64,000 nucleotides of DNA, from contig NZ_CP119787.1 in the NCBI RefSeq assembly GCF_029338255.1, forward strand, positions 2,991,631-3,055,630, read 5' to 3'. Of the stretch, positions 54,472 through 63,395 are shown piece after piece (within the stretch, counting starts at the first letter, position 1; each line of letters begins with the position of its first letter). The stretch is from Haloarcula halobia. Its GTDB lineage: Archaea > Halobacteriota > Halobacteria > Halobacteriales > Haloarculaceae. The notes beneath the pieces are model-generated. The model had not been told where the DNA came from. It saw nothing but the letters and a program-made list of their open reading frames with translations, and did no database searches. The position numbers were made by a program, and so were the translations under genes.

Positions 54472-54753
54472 AGACGGACGTCGGTCGCCATCGGGCAAAA
54501 ACCTACGGCGCCGCCCGGGGTGTCCGCGGGCGACGGCGGGACCATCGGAGCGGGTTGCCCCGGACGGTCTGAGCGCGTCTCAGAGTGGGCAGCGAGCGCG
54601 ACACCGCGGTAGAGACCTCCCAGTGCCGACTGCGCGTCGTCCTCGACCGCCGCCATGGACGACACCCGGACCGCGGGTATACGCTCGACGACGACGCGCT
54701 CACCTGTACCACAGTTAGCATAAATTTATATACTTGTCAGTAATCTAATTATC
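54472..54753. promoter_or_regulatory. Intergenic region with strong TATA box
   Basis: No convincing gene in the first 240 nt. AAATTTATATAC (54722-54733) in an AT-rich block lies about 25 nt above the ATG at 54754, an excellent haloarchaeal promoter for a leaderless transcript. Confidence 0.55.
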
Positions 54754-55581
54754 ATGGCGTTCGATATGCCAAACCGACGGACGTTCCTGCAGATAAGTGG
54801 TCTCGCAGCCGGCGCGGCGTTGCTTCCCCTGTCCGCGACAGGTGTCCAGGCAAAGAAGCCCAACGCCGTGTTCGACCTCGACTTCAGCGACGCCGACGAC
54901 GCCGCTGACAACACGAGTTCGAGCGCGGGGTGGGTCGTCGACCGCCGGGCCCCGGAGTCGTGGACGACGGATTCAGGACGGCTCTGCATCGACATCGACG
55001 AATCGGCCGAGAAGAGCGGGTTCTACCGCTATCAGGGCAAGAAGTACCAGGACGCAGACGGCGAGTACTGGAACGCCGGCACCGGCTCCCGTCTCTCGTA
55101 CAGCTTCTACATCGACCCTGCCTGGGAGACCGACGGCGAAGCACACGAGTCCGGCGTCTGGCCCGTCCTCGGAAACGCAAACGGGGGCATCAGTGCCTAT
55201 CCCATCCTCGCGTATCAGGACAGCGACGCGAGCGACACTGGTGACCCACAGTTCCGTACCTACGTCTACGAGTCCGACGAGGACGGCAACTTCGACGGCG
55301 CCAAGTGGATCGACCTCGGCCTCCCGAAGAAGCTCGGCATCGACCCCGAGGCGGGCGGCTGGGTCGACATCGAAGCCCAACTCCAGCAGTTCAGAGACGG
55401 CGCTGCACTCAAGTGGCGAATCAACGACAAACTCGTCGTCGACGAGCGCGGATACAACGTGTTCGCACCGAGCACGCAGTTCCTCGAGTTCATCTTCAAC
55501 AGCATCAACTTCGGGACCGACGCGACGTACCACTACGACGACGTCGTGCTCTCGACGCCCGGCAACGCCCGGAACAAGTAA
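54754..55581 (+). CDS. Tat-exported protein, jelly-roll-like, unknown function
   Basis: 275 aa. Signal NRRTFLQISGLAAGAALLPL carries the twin-arginine motif; cleavage is likely after GVQA. The mature domain has FDLDFSDADDAADNTSSSAG, YRYQGKKYQDADGEYW, LSYSFYIDPAWETDGEAHES and FNSINFGTDATYHYDDVVLS, resembling beta-sandwich carbohydrate-binding or polysaccharide-lyase folds. No lipobox. Its A/T use in the promoter and somewhat less extreme codon choice differ from neighbours. Function is not assigned. Confidence 0.75.
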   Translation: MAFDMPNRRTFLQISGLAAGAALLPLSATGVQAKKPNAVFDLDFSDADDAADNTSSSAGWVVDRRAPESWTTDSGRLCIDIDESAEKSGFYRYQGKKYQDADGEYWNAGTGSRLSYSFYIDPAWETDGEAHESGVWPVLGNANGGISAYPILAYQDSDASDTGDPQFRTYVYESDEDGNFDGAKWIDLGLPKKLGIDPEAGGWVDIEAQLQQFRDGAALKWRINDKLVVDERGYNVFAPSTQFLEFIFNSINFGTDATYHYDDVVLSTPGNARNK

Positions 55582-55634
55582 GGACGGACCGCACCGGGTA
55601 CGGTACCCGAGACCCCAATTTATGCGATACCCGA

Positions 55635-56882
55635 TCAGAGCCAAGGCGTCGAGCGGGCCTGGATCTCCCCGGCGAGCGATTCGGCCATCGTGTCTTCGAC
55701 GTCGCCGCTGTTTGCGAGCGCCCACATCAGCTTGACCTTCGCCGTGCCGGGGAGCATGTCTTCGCCCTCGAGGACGCCGGCGTCAAGCAGGTCCCGGCCG
55801 GTGTCGTAGACGCGGTCACAGACCCGCCCCTCGAGACACTGGCTGGTCATGACGACGGGGACGTCCAGGTCTTCGATGACCGATATCCACTCGGTGTTGA
55901 CGTGGCCCAGGCCCGTCCCCTCGATGACGATGCCCTCGCTGTGCTCGGCGGCCGTCTCGAGCAGCGTCGTGTCCATCCCGGGCGTGAACTTCACGAGTTC
56001 GACGTCGGTCTCTACGTCGTCGGTCAGGGCGAGGTCGGTCGCCCCGCGCTCGGTGTACTCCCGGCGGAAGGTCACCGCGTCGTCGCCGTCGACGTCGTAG
56101 TCGACCCGGCCGAGCGGTTTCGCGCCGACCGTCTCGAAGGCGTCACGGCGGGAGGTGTGGTTCTTGCGGACGCGGGTGCCACGGTGGAGCGCACAGCGGT
56201 CGTCCGACTCGTCTTCGTGCATGCAGACAAGCACTTCCGCACAGTCGCTCGTGGCTGCCTCGACCGCCGAGACCGCATTCATTACGTTGTCCGAGGAGGG
56301 ACGGTCCGCCGAGCGCTGACTGCCGGTGAAGACGATGGGCACCGGCGTGTCGAGCATGAAGGCCATCGCCGCGGCGGAGAACTGCATCGTGTCGGTGCCG
56401 TGCATGACGACGACGCCGTCCGCGCCGGCCTCGATCTCCTCGTAGATGGCGGTCGCGAGGTCACGCCAGACGGCCGGCGTCATGTTCTCCGAGAGGATGT
56501 TGGCGACGACGCGGCCCCGGTAGTTGGCCATCCCGGCGAGGTCCGGCACCGCCCGGAGGACGTCCTCGGCGTCGAACTGCGCGGTCACCGCACCCGTGCG
56601 GTAGTCGACGGTCGAGGCGATGGTCCCACCGGTGGAGATGAGCGACACCGTCGGGAGGTCGTCGTCGAACTCGATCTCGGACTGGGCCTGCTCGTCCTGT
56701 GCGCTCTCGACGTCGTAGACGCCCGACTCCAGGACGTCGACGTCGGCGTCCGTGCGGTCGATGCCGACGTTGTACCCGCCGTCGAGCTTGACGACGAGGT
56801 GGTCGGGCGTACTGGAGGGGAGCAAGACGCCCTCGTAGGTCTGGCCCGCGCGGTCGACGCGGACCCGGTCGCCTGCGTTCAT
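55635..56882 (-). CDS. gatD: Glutamyl-tRNA(Gln) amidotransferase subunit D
   Basis: 415 aa. An N-terminal beta-barrel AnPRT-type domain (RVRVDRAGQTYEGVLLPSST) is followed by an L-asparaginase-like domain: SLISTGGTIASTVDYRTGAV, VVMHGTDTMQFSAAAMAFML and GTGLGHVNTEWI. In archaea GatD with GatE converts Glu-tRNA(Gln) to Gln-tRNA(Gln), GatD supplying ammonia. gatE is outside the window. ATG 56882 begins MNAGDRVRVDR. Confidence 0.95.
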   Translation of the reverse strand: MNAGDRVRVDRAGQTYEGVLLPSSTPDHLVVKLDGGYNVGIDRTDADVDVLESGVYDVESAQDEQAQSEIEFDDDLPTVSLISTGGTIASTVDYRTGAVTAQFDAEDVLRAVPDLAGMANYRGRVVANILSENMTPAVWRDLATAIYEEIEAGADGVVVMHGTDTMQFSAAAMAFMLDTPVPIVFTGSQRSADRPSSDNVMNAVSAVEAATSDCAEVLVCMHEDESDDRCALHRGTRVRKNHTSRRDAFETVGAKPLGRVDYDVDGDDAVTFRREYTERGATDLALTDDVETDVELVKFTPGMDTTLLETAAEHSEGIVIEGTGLGHVNTEWISVIEDLDVPVVMTSQCLEGRVCDRVYDTGRDLLDAGVLEGEDMLPGTAKVKLMWALANSGDVEDTMAESLAGEIQARSTPWL

Positions 56883-56989
56883 GCGCGCCCCTTCCTGCCC
56901 GTGCGACTTGAACCCACTCGTTTCGAGACGGCGCAGGGTTCTGACACGCGCCCGAAAGGACCATAGGCGTCCCACCCCCAGAGGGAGGT

Positions 56990-57502
56990 ATGTCCGAGCG
57001 AACGGAGGAACGGACCCGCGACCGCGAGCCGTCGGGTGATTCGACTGCCGGTGACGACACCCTGGGACTCGACGTGGGGAGCGTGGGTCAGTCGACGGAC
57101 GAGGCGGCGGCCCGCGAGTCGACGGCGAACGGCGAGCGCGGCCTCGGCCGGTTCTTCTCGCTCCGGGCGCTCGTCGGGTCGTTCGTCGCCGTCGCGCTCG
57201 GGATGGGCGTCGGGGGCGTGATTCCGCTGATCCCGTTCACCGGCGTCCTGGGCATCGCCCTGGGCGGGTTCGTCTACGGGCTGCTCTCGAAACGGGGCCG
57301 GTACGTAGAGATCGCGCTGGCCGGGGGGACCGTCGCCGGCCTCGCCATCTCCCTCCAGTTCCTCCCGCGTGCCCTCGTCTTCGAGGGGTTCGACGGGACC
57401 CGACTGTTCGCCATCGCGGCCGGTATCGGCCTCGTGTTGGCCGTCGTCGGTCACTACTTCGGCCGCGACCTCCGGGACGGCCTCACGCGGGACCTATCGT
57501 AA
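56990..57502 (+). CDS. Membrane protein with acidic N-terminus, unknown function
   Basis: 170 aa. A charged, probably disordered first 50 residues precede four hydrophobic helices (FVAVALGMGVGGVIPLIPFT, GVLGIALGGFVYGLLSKRG). Gly-rich helices resemble DUF456-like or small pore-type families, but no assignment is firm. It overlaps the ArsR-type gene by nine bases tail to tail. Confidence 0.7.
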   Translation: MSERTEERTRDREPSGDSTAGDDTLGLDVGSVGQSTDEAAARESTANGERGLGRFFSLRALVGSFVAVALGMGVGGVIPLIPFTGVLGIALGGFVYGLLSKRGRYVEIALAGGTVAGLAISLQFLPRALVFEGFDGTRLFAIAAGIGLVLAVVGHYFGRDLRDGLTRDLS

Positions 57503-58141
57503 CTCCCAGCCGTCGCCGTCGGACTCGACGACGTCCTGGCGCTCGAGTCGCCTGAGCGCCTCCTCGACCATCTCGGGCGGCGCCTCGATGTCGCGGGCGA
57601 TGGCCTCGACCGACCGGTGCCCGTTCGAGAGCGCGCTGACGATCTCGGCGAACAGGCGCCCGTCCCCGTTCTCGACGCGCTCGTCGATCCGGTCGCGGAC
57701 CTCGGTGACGCGGCCCTGGACCCACCGCTGGGCCAGCGACAGCTCGTTTTCCAGCTGTTCTAGGCGCTGCAGTTCCCGCGTGAGGTCTTTCAGGTCGCCG
57801 GCGTCGCCGCCGCTGACGTCGATGGAGAGATAGCGGCACGTGGACATGTCGAAACTCGGGCTGGCGGGGTAGGCGCTTTTGGTCCCGAACTCGTAGGGCG
57901 AGACCCGGACCTCGAGCCGCAGGTTCCGGGCGATAGAGAAGTACTTGCGTCGCTGCTCGTCGGTCCGGGACTCGACGAGGCCGGCGTCCTCGAGCTTCTT
58001 CAGGTGGTCGATGACCGCCTTCGGACTGACGCTGAGGTACTCGCTTATCTCCGTCACGTAACAGGGTTTGTGTGCCAGGAGCCGCAGAATCCGGCGGCGG
58101 TTGGCGTTTCCCAGGAGGTCGAGTAACGCAGCAGAGTCCAT
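57494..58141 (-). CDS. ArsR-type winged-helix transcriptional regulator
   Basis: 215 aa. The N-terminal winged helix opens MDSAALLDLLGNANRRRILR and has YVTEISEYLSVSPKAVIDHL with wing VESRTDEQRRKYFSI. A coiled-coil middle (LTRELQRLEQLENELSLAQR) and a second small helical HTH-like end (AIARDIEAPPEMVEEALRRL) follow. No metal-sensing cysteine cluster is obvious. It may regulate the secreted-protein gene upstream at 58192-59064. Confidence 0.85.
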   Translation of the reverse strand: MDSAALLDLLGNANRRRILRLLAHKPCYVTEISEYLSVSPKAVIDHLKKLEDAGLVESRTDEQRRKYFSIARNLRLEVRVSPYEFGTKSAYPASPSFDMSTCRYLSIDVSGGDAGDLKDLTRELQRLEQLENELSLAQRWVQGRVTEVRDRIDERVENGDGRLFAEIVSALSNGHRSVEAIARDIEAPPEMVEEALRRLERQDVVESDGDGWELR

Positions 58142-58191
58142 TCACCTGAGGTTAGGGGCCGCCACTAAAAAGGGTGACTCTCGCACTCGCC

Positions 58192-59064
58192 TCAGACGAG
58201 GTCGTCGGCGACCAGTATCTCGATGGTCCTGCCGGCCATACCGTCACTGTCGGGGCTGGTCTCTGTCGCGCTGTCGGTTCCGGTCTCGGTTTCCGTAGCG
58301 TCCGGCTGCCCGCCCTCGCCGGGGTTCCCCGGCGGGCCGGGTTCCTTCTGCCCCTTGGTGGTGTTCTCGCCGTCCTTCGGCGCGTTCTCGCCGTCCGCAG
58401 TGGTGTTCGCCGCGGTGCCGTTGTTGCTCACGCCCACCTCGGCCGGTGGGCCGGGGCCGTTGGCGTCCGGGCCGGGGGTCCCCTTCCCGGGAACCCCGAG
58501 GTCCGGCCCGCCGGCGATACCGCGAGCGACGTCGGCAATCCGGGGCCCGCGCAGCTCGCTGGCGCTCCGCTTGAGCTGATCGAGTCTCCCGTCGTCGACC
58601 CCGACATCGGCGGCCGCGCTATCTGTGTCCGCGACGGCACCTTTCAGCGCGTCGATGCGGGCCGACAGGCGGCTCTGCTGGGCGACGTACGCCGGACGGG
58701 ACAGGTCCCCGTTTTCGTGGCGTCGCTGAAGCGTCTCGTTCCTGGTCTCCAGGCGCTCGATACGGCGTTCCAGAACCCCCGCCCGCTCCGTGACGAGCCG
58801 TTCGCGCTGTGTAGCGTCGGCCCGTTCGAAATTCGCCTTCCACATCCCGTTTTCCACGGAGTCGTTGGTCGCGGCCGAACTGGACTGGAGGAAGGCGGTC
58901 AACTGCGTCCCGAGAGCCGGCCCGGCGGCCTCGCTGTCGTTCGCCGTCGGGGCTTCCGTCGGCGACGGCGTCGTCTCGGTGGCGGTCTGGGCCGATGCGG
59001 CCGGGGCCACGACGACAGCGAGAACCGCGATCAGCGCGAGGAGAACGACCTGCAGTTGGTTCAT
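58192..59064 (-). CDS. Secreted coiled-coil protein with low-complexity tail
   Basis: 290 aa. Sec signal MNQLQVVLLALIAVLAVVVA with cleavage near ASAQ. A helical coiled-coil core (about 75-150: RERLVTERAGVLERRIERLE) is followed by a Gly/Pro/Asn/Thr-rich tail. The family resembles haloarchaeal secreted proteins with a DUF7096-like core; function is unknown. It is 50 nt upstream of the ArsR-type regulator on the same strand. Confidence 0.72.
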   Translation of the reverse strand: MNQLQVVLLALIAVLAVVVAPAASAQTATETTPSPTEAPTANDSEAAGPALGTQLTAFLQSSSAATNDSVENGMWKANFERADATQRERLVTERAGVLERRIERLETRNETLQRRHENGDLSRPAYVAQQSRLSARIDALKGAVADTDSAAADVGVDDGRLDQLKRSASELRGPRIADVARGIAGGPDLGVPGKGTPGPDANGPGPPAEVGVSNNGTAANTTADGENAPKDGENTTKGQKEPGPPGNPGEGGQPDATETETGTDSATETSPDSDGMAGRTIEILVADDLV

Positions 59065-59159
59065 CGTGTCGCCAGGTACGTCCAGATACACTAAAAATCG
59101 ACAGCTCCGTTCACGCTGTTCACCGACCGTCCCCACCCACACAGACCGTCCAATAGCGT

Positions 59160-59798
59160 TTATCGAGCCCCCTCACCGAGTCTCGGCAACAGATACCACG
59201 CGATGGCGACGGCGCCGACAGAGAGCCCGACGGAGGCAGCGACGAGAGCGAGACCGGGCTCGTACCTGAGCGGCGGGAAGTACCCGAACCCGTAGTCGAC
59301 CACGTCGTTTGCCAGAGCGACGACCAGCGCCGTCGCCAGCGCGCCACGGGTCGTCCGGGCGTAGTGTGGGACCAACAGCCCCTCGGCGACGAACCCGAGG
59401 TGGGTGACGATGATGCCGAAGTACGCCCACGGGGCCGGGAAGTAGGCGTCGAACCCGAGGTTGAGCGCGACGAACGTCCACAGGCCCATCTTGACCAGCC
59501 AGACGAGGGCGATGGTATGGAGGTACGCGAGTGGAACCGAGACGGGGACGTCGTCCAGCGACCGGCCGAGAAACGGCACCAGCGTCACCAGCGACAGCGT
59601 CATCAGGAACAGCGCGGCGGGCGAGTCGGCGTACAGCGGCCAGAGGAACGTCGAGACGTCCGGCATGGTCTCGACGTAGTAGCGGACCCCGACCAGCATC
59701 GCGACGACGTTGACGACGATGAGCCACACCAGGCTCGGCGTGTTCTCCAGGTAGTACCGGGCGTAGCGGCGCGGGAGCGGCCCCCGTTCGGGCTCCAT
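59160..59798 (-). CDS. DUF1405 family membrane protein
   Basis: 212 aa with about six helices. LPRRYARYYLENTPSLVWLI, VNVVAMLVGVRYYVETMPDV, ALNLGFDAYFPAPWAYFGII and THLGFVAEGLLVPHYARTT are DUF1405 landmarks. ATG 59798 is preferred over 59873 because homologs begin just before the LPRRYARYYL segment. Function unknown. Confidence 0.85.
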   Translation of the reverse strand: MEPERGPLPRRYARYYLENTPSLVWLIVVNVVAMLVGVRYYVETMPDVSTFLWPLYADSPAALFLMTLSLVTLVPFLGRSLDDVPVSVPLAYLHTIALVWLVKMGLWTFVALNLGFDAYFPAPWAYFGIIVTHLGFVAEGLLVPHYARTTRGALATALVVALANDVVDYGFGYFPPLRYEPGLALVAASVGLSVGAVAIAWYLLPRLGEGAR

Positions 59799-59873
59799 GT
59801 CACCGTTCGGGGCGCCTCGGGGGAAAGCCCTGTCGGAATCGCGGTCACAACCGCCACACAGCGGCGGTGTCAT

Positions 59874-59939
59874 TGTACGACGATATAACTGTGTGGGCCA
59901 ATTACTATATGCTATCGTGCTGTATGTTCACACGAACCG
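59874..59939. promoter_or_regulatory. Divergent promoter of the DUF1405 and DUF5802 genes
   Basis: AT-rich. TTACTATATGC at about 59901-59911 lies some 30 nt above the DUF5802 ATG at 59940. A minus-strand CAGTTATATCG at about 59890-59880 serves the DUF1405 gene. Confidence 0.5.
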
Positions 59940-60305
59940 ATGTTCGAACAGTTCTCCCGCGGATATTACCTCGGTCGGCTCTACGTCGAACCGACCGACG
60001 ACCGTGCGGCCACGATGTGTCGCGAACAACACGAGCGAGTCAACCAGCAGCTGTACGCCACCGGCGAGGGCATAGAGCGCACAGACCTCCCGCTGGTGAT
60101 GAAGCTCGGCGCCCGACACTTCGCGGTCCACGGGGACCAGGAGGTCCCCGCCGACACGCTGGCGATTCCCCGGGACGTCCTCGAGGAGATGGGCGTCCGG
60201 AACCCGCCGAGTCTCCGCGAGGTCTTCCTCGCGAAGGCCGACCACGCCGCCCAGCTGCTCTCGGTCGCGGAGGGGACGCCGGCCACGCCCGAGCGGGCCG
60301 AGTAG
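59940..60305 (+). CDS. DUF5802-type haloarchaeal protein
   Basis: 121 aa. MFEQFSRGYYLGRLYVEPTD, DLPLVMKLGARHFAVHGDQE and LAIPRDVLEEMGVRNPPSL are the features I associate with DUF5802. Soluble, one domain, unknown function. Starts 30 nt below a TATA-like box; the Vms1-like gene follows 45 nt downstream. Confidence 0.8.
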   Translation: MFEQFSRGYYLGRLYVEPTDDRAATMCREQHERVNQQLYATGEGIERTDLPLVMKLGARHFAVHGDQEVPADTLAIPRDVLEEMGVRNPPSLREVFLAKADHAAQLLSVAEGTPATPERAE

Positions 60306-60350
60306 CGTGGTCGGCAGGATTTAAGCCCGTCCCCCGACGCCTTCCAGTCG

Positions 60351-61244
60351 ATGCTGGACCGGTTGCTCGGCCGAGCGGCGCTGAAAGAGCGCGTCGAGGC
60401 CCTCGAAGCGGAGAAGCACCACCTCGAACGGCAACTCGAGGCCGAGGAGGAACGGCGGGCCGAGGCCACGACGAAGCGCCAGGAGGCTGAACGCGAGGTC
60501 AACCAGCTCGAGGACCGCGTCGCGCAACTCGAGGACCGCGTCAGGCGCCTGGCCGACAGCGACGGTGACCGGTCCTTCCGCAGCGAGGAACAGCTCCGGG
60601 GCGAGCGCCTGACCGCGGTGCTCGACCGCCTGGAGTCCTTCGAGACGGGTCCGGAGGGCGTGTTCACTGCCTACGTCGCCGCCGAGAGCGACCTCCCCGA
60701 GTCGGTCCGCGACGCCTTCGGCGACCGGGCCGAACTCGTCGCGCGTGCCGCCCCCTGCCTCGCGGTCACCGACGACGCCGGCCTGCTGTCGGCCTGTCTC
60801 TCGGTCCCCGTCCCACCGGACCCGTTTGCCTCGTGGGGGGACCAGGTGCGACTGGAGCGGTCGTGGTTCGAACCCACCGGCGAGTACGCCGTCGCACTGG
60901 TACGGTCGGACCTCTTTGCCCTCGGGGAGTACCGGGGCCGCGAGCGGACCGGCTTCCACGGGTTCGACTCGGACCTGAAGAGCCAGCACTCGAAGGGCGG
61001 GTTCTCCCAGTCGCGGTTCGAGCGCCTCCGCGACCAGCAGATCGACACCCACCTCGACCGGTGTCGGGCGGCCATCGAGACGGTGTCGCCGGAGCGGCTG
61101 TACGTCGTCGGGGAGCGGTCGGTCATCCACGAGTTCGCGGCTCTCGCCACGGTGACCCGCGCCGTCGACGCGACGGGCGACCCCGAACCCGCGCTCGACG
61201 ACGCCGTCCGGTCGCTGTGGACGGTCCGCCTCCGAGTGCCATAA
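60351..61244 (+). CDS. Vms1/Ankzf1-type peptidyl-tRNA hydrolase (VLRF1 domain)
   Basis: 297 aa. A coiled coil (about 10-70: ERVEALEAEKHHLERQLEAE) precedes the release-factor-1-like VLRF1 domain. The catalytic loop is SQHSKGGFSQSRFERLRDQQ with the key Gln, following GFDSDLK. In eukaryotes Vms1/ANKZF1 releases nascent chains from stalled 60S ribosomes; archaeal members are presumed to do the same on 50S. No other ribosome-rescue gene is adjacent. Confidence 0.87.
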   Translation: MLDRLLGRAALKERVEALEAEKHHLERQLEAEEERRAEATTKRQEAEREVNQLEDRVAQLEDRVRRLADSDGDRSFRSEEQLRGERLTAVLDRLESFETGPEGVFTAYVAAESDLPESVRDAFGDRAELVARAAPCLAVTDDAGLLSACLSVPVPPDPFASWGDQVRLERSWFEPTGEYAVALVRSDLFALGEYRGRERTGFHGFDSDLKSQHSKGGFSQSRFERLRDQQIDTHLDRCRAAIETVSPERLYVVGERSVIHEFAALATVTRAVDATGDPEPALDDAVRSLWTVRLRVP

Positions 61245-61275
61245 CTTTAGGCGCGGCGGGCGCGTCGATTCGGCC

Positions 61276-62286
61276 ATGGAACTCGCAGTCCTCGCCCACG
61301 AGACGTTTCCCGACCACGCGAAGACCGCCGTGGGACTGCTGCGCTACGGCGACCACGAGGTGCGGGCCGTCCTCGACCGCGACCTGGCCGGCGACAGGGT
61401 CCACGACCACCTCCCCGACGTCCAGGACGCCCCCATCGTCGCCTCGATGGCCGACGCCCCCGACGTCGACGCACTCCTCATCGGTATCTCGCCCATCGGC
61501 GGCGGGTTCGACGAGTCCTGGCGACCCGACGTTCGCGAGGCGCTCGAACGCGGCTGTGACGTCCTCTCGGGCCTGCACTTCTTCCTGGCCGAGGACGAAG
61601 AGTTCGTTCGACTCGCCGACGAGCACGACGCCGAACTCCACGACATCCGCGAGCCCCCCGAAGACCTCACCGTCGCCGAGGGCACCGCCGGCGACGTCGA
61701 CGCCCGCGTCGTCACCACCGTCGGCACGGACTGCTCGACGGGGAAGATGACCGCCTCCTACGAACTCAGGGACGCCGCCCGCGAACGGGGCATCGACGCC
61801 GAAGTCGTCCCGACCGGACAGACCGGCGTCGCCATCGAGGGGTGGGGCATCGTCGTCGACCGGGCCATCGCCGACTACGCGGCCGGGGCCGTCGAGCGCC
61901 TGGTCCAGACGCCCACGGACGCAGACCTGCTCATCGTCGAGGGTCAGGGGGCACTCGCCCACCCCGCCTACTCCGGCGTGACGACGAGCATCCTCCACGG
62001 GTCGGCCCCCGACGCGCTCGTCCTGTGTCACGAGCAGGACCACCAGGCGATCCGGGGCTACGAGTCGGTCCGCATCCCGCCGCTGGACGAGTACGTCGAG
62101 CTCTACGAGCGCCTGGCCGACCCCGTCGCCGAGGCGTCCGTCGTCGCCGGCATGTTGAACACGCGCGGCTTCGACGGGCCGGCCGCCGAGGCCGCCGTCG
62201 CCACCTACGGAGAGGCCATCGACGTCCCGGCGACCGACCCCGTCCGCTTCGGCGTCACCGACGACGTCCTCGACGCAATCCTATGA
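61276..62286 (+). CDS. dgcN: DUF1611 / DgcN-type D-glutamate N-acetyltransferase
   Basis: 336 aa. An N-terminal Rossmann-like domain (about 1-130) precedes a P-loop-like domain with VGTDCSTGKMTASYEL (about 153-168), then LLIVEGQGALAHPAYSGVTT and ALVLCHEQDHQAIRGYE. DgcN acetylates D-glutamate in the route described for marine Proteobacteria and halophilic archaea. The ATGA overlap with an epimerase-type gene (dgcA) supports the assignment. Older annotation: DUF1611. Confidence 0.82.
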   Translation: MELAVLAHETFPDHAKTAVGLLRYGDHEVRAVLDRDLAGDRVHDHLPDVQDAPIVASMADAPDVDALLIGISPIGGGFDESWRPDVREALERGCDVLSGLHFFLAEDEEFVRLADEHDAELHDIREPPEDLTVAEGTAGDVDARVVTTVGTDCSTGKMTASYELRDAARERGIDAEVVPTGQTGVAIEGWGIVVDRAIADYAAGAVERLVQTPTDADLLIVEGQGALAHPAYSGVTTSILHGSAPDALVLCHEQDHQAIRGYESVRIPPLDEYVELYERLADPVAEASVVAGMLNTRGFDGPAAEAAVATYGEAIDVPATDPVRFGVTDDVLDAIL

Positions 62287-63344
62287 ACGGGTCCGTCGAA
62301 CGGTTCGACCTCCCGATCGCCGCGCCCTTCGGCATCGCCCGCGGGACGACCCGCACGAGCGCGTCCGTCGTCGTCGAGCTGACCCACGAAGGGACGACCG
62401 GCGTCGGGGCCGTCACCCCCTCGTCGTACTACGACGAGACGGCCGAGAGCGTCGTCGCGGTGCTCCCCGATCTGCTGGGGATCGTCGAGTCGGTGGGCGA
62501 CCCCCACGCCGGCCAGCACGTCGAGCGGCGACTGCGCGCGCACGCGCCAGACCAACCCGCGGCCCGCAGCGCCGTCTCCATCGCCCTGGCCGACCTGTCG
62601 GCCCGCACGCTCGGGGTCCCGCTCTACCAGCAGTGGGGCCTCGACCCGGACGCCGTCCCGCCGACCACCTACACCGTCGGCATCGACACCCCCGCGGAGA
62701 TGGCGAGCAAGGCCGAGGCGGCCGTCGAAGCGGGCTTTTCGCTCCTGAAGGTGAAGCTCGGGACCGACGACGACCGGGGCCGCCTCGACGCCGTGCGGGA
62801 CGCGGCCCCCGACGCCGAGCTCAGGGTCGACGCCAACGCGGCCTGGTCGGCCGACGAGGCCGTTTCGGCCGTCGACTGGCTCGAGGACACCGGTGTGACC
62901 ATGCTGGAACAGCCGGTCGCTGCCGACGACCTGGATGGACTGCGGACCGTGACCGAGGCCACGTCGATTCCCGTGGCGGCCGACGAATCGTGTGTCGCCC
63001 CGAGCGACGTCCCACGGGTGGCCGACGCCTGCGATATCGTCAACGCGAAACTCGTCAAGTGCGGCGGCGTCCGGGCCGCCAAGCGCCTCTTGCATGCGGC
63101 CGACGCCCACGGCCTCGAGACGATGCTCGGCTGCATGGTCGAGTCGAACGCCGCCATCGCGGCGGCCGTCCACCTCGCGCCGCTGGTCGACTACGTGGAC
63201 CTCGACGGGGCGCTGTTGCTGGCCGCGGACCCCTACGAGGGCGTCGCGCTGGAGGGGGAGGTCTTCGACCTCCGGTCGGTCCAGGCGGGGACGGGCGCCC
63301 GGCGGGCGGACGGACTCGAGTCGACGACCGAGACCGTGAACTAG
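62283..63344 (+). CDS. dgcA: DgcA-type N-acetyl-D-glutamate racemase / dipeptide epimerase family
   Basis: 353 aa enolase-superfamily protein. First Lys pair LLKVKLGTDDDRG, metal ligands in LRVDANAAWSADE (Asp), MLEQPVAADD (Glu) and AADESCVAP (Asp), and the opposing Lys in NAKLVKCGGV, the layout of dipeptide epimerases. With DgcN it would convert N-acetyl-D-glutamate to N-acetyl-L-glutamate. Start ATG overlaps the dgcN stop, so synthesis is coupled. Confidence 0.83.
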   Translation: MNGSVERFDLPIAAPFGIARGTTRTSASVVVELTHEGTTGVGAVTPSSYYDETAESVVAVLPDLLGIVESVGDPHAGQHVERRLRAHAPDQPAARSAVSIALADLSARTLGVPLYQQWGLDPDAVPPTTYTVGIDTPAEMASKAEAAVEAGFSLLKVKLGTDDDRGRLDAVRDAAPDAELRVDANAAWSADEAVSAVDWLEDTGVTMLEQPVAADDLDGLRTVTEATSIPVAADESCVAPSDVPRVADACDIVNAKLVKCGGVRAAKRLLHAADAHGLETMLGCMVESNAAIAAAVHLAPLVDYVDLDGALLLAADPYEGVALEGEVFDLRSVQAGTGARRADGLESTTETVN

Positions 63345-63395
63345 GTGCCTGACATCTCGACGACGACGCAGTTCAAAAAGCGGCGACGGCCGATC

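Noticed and set aside
54503-54721. Minus-strand 72-codon frame between the GNAT gene and the Tat-exported protein
   Set aside because: Composition is Arg/Ser-rich, typical of an antisense frame in GC-rich DNA, and its start overlaps the strong promoter.
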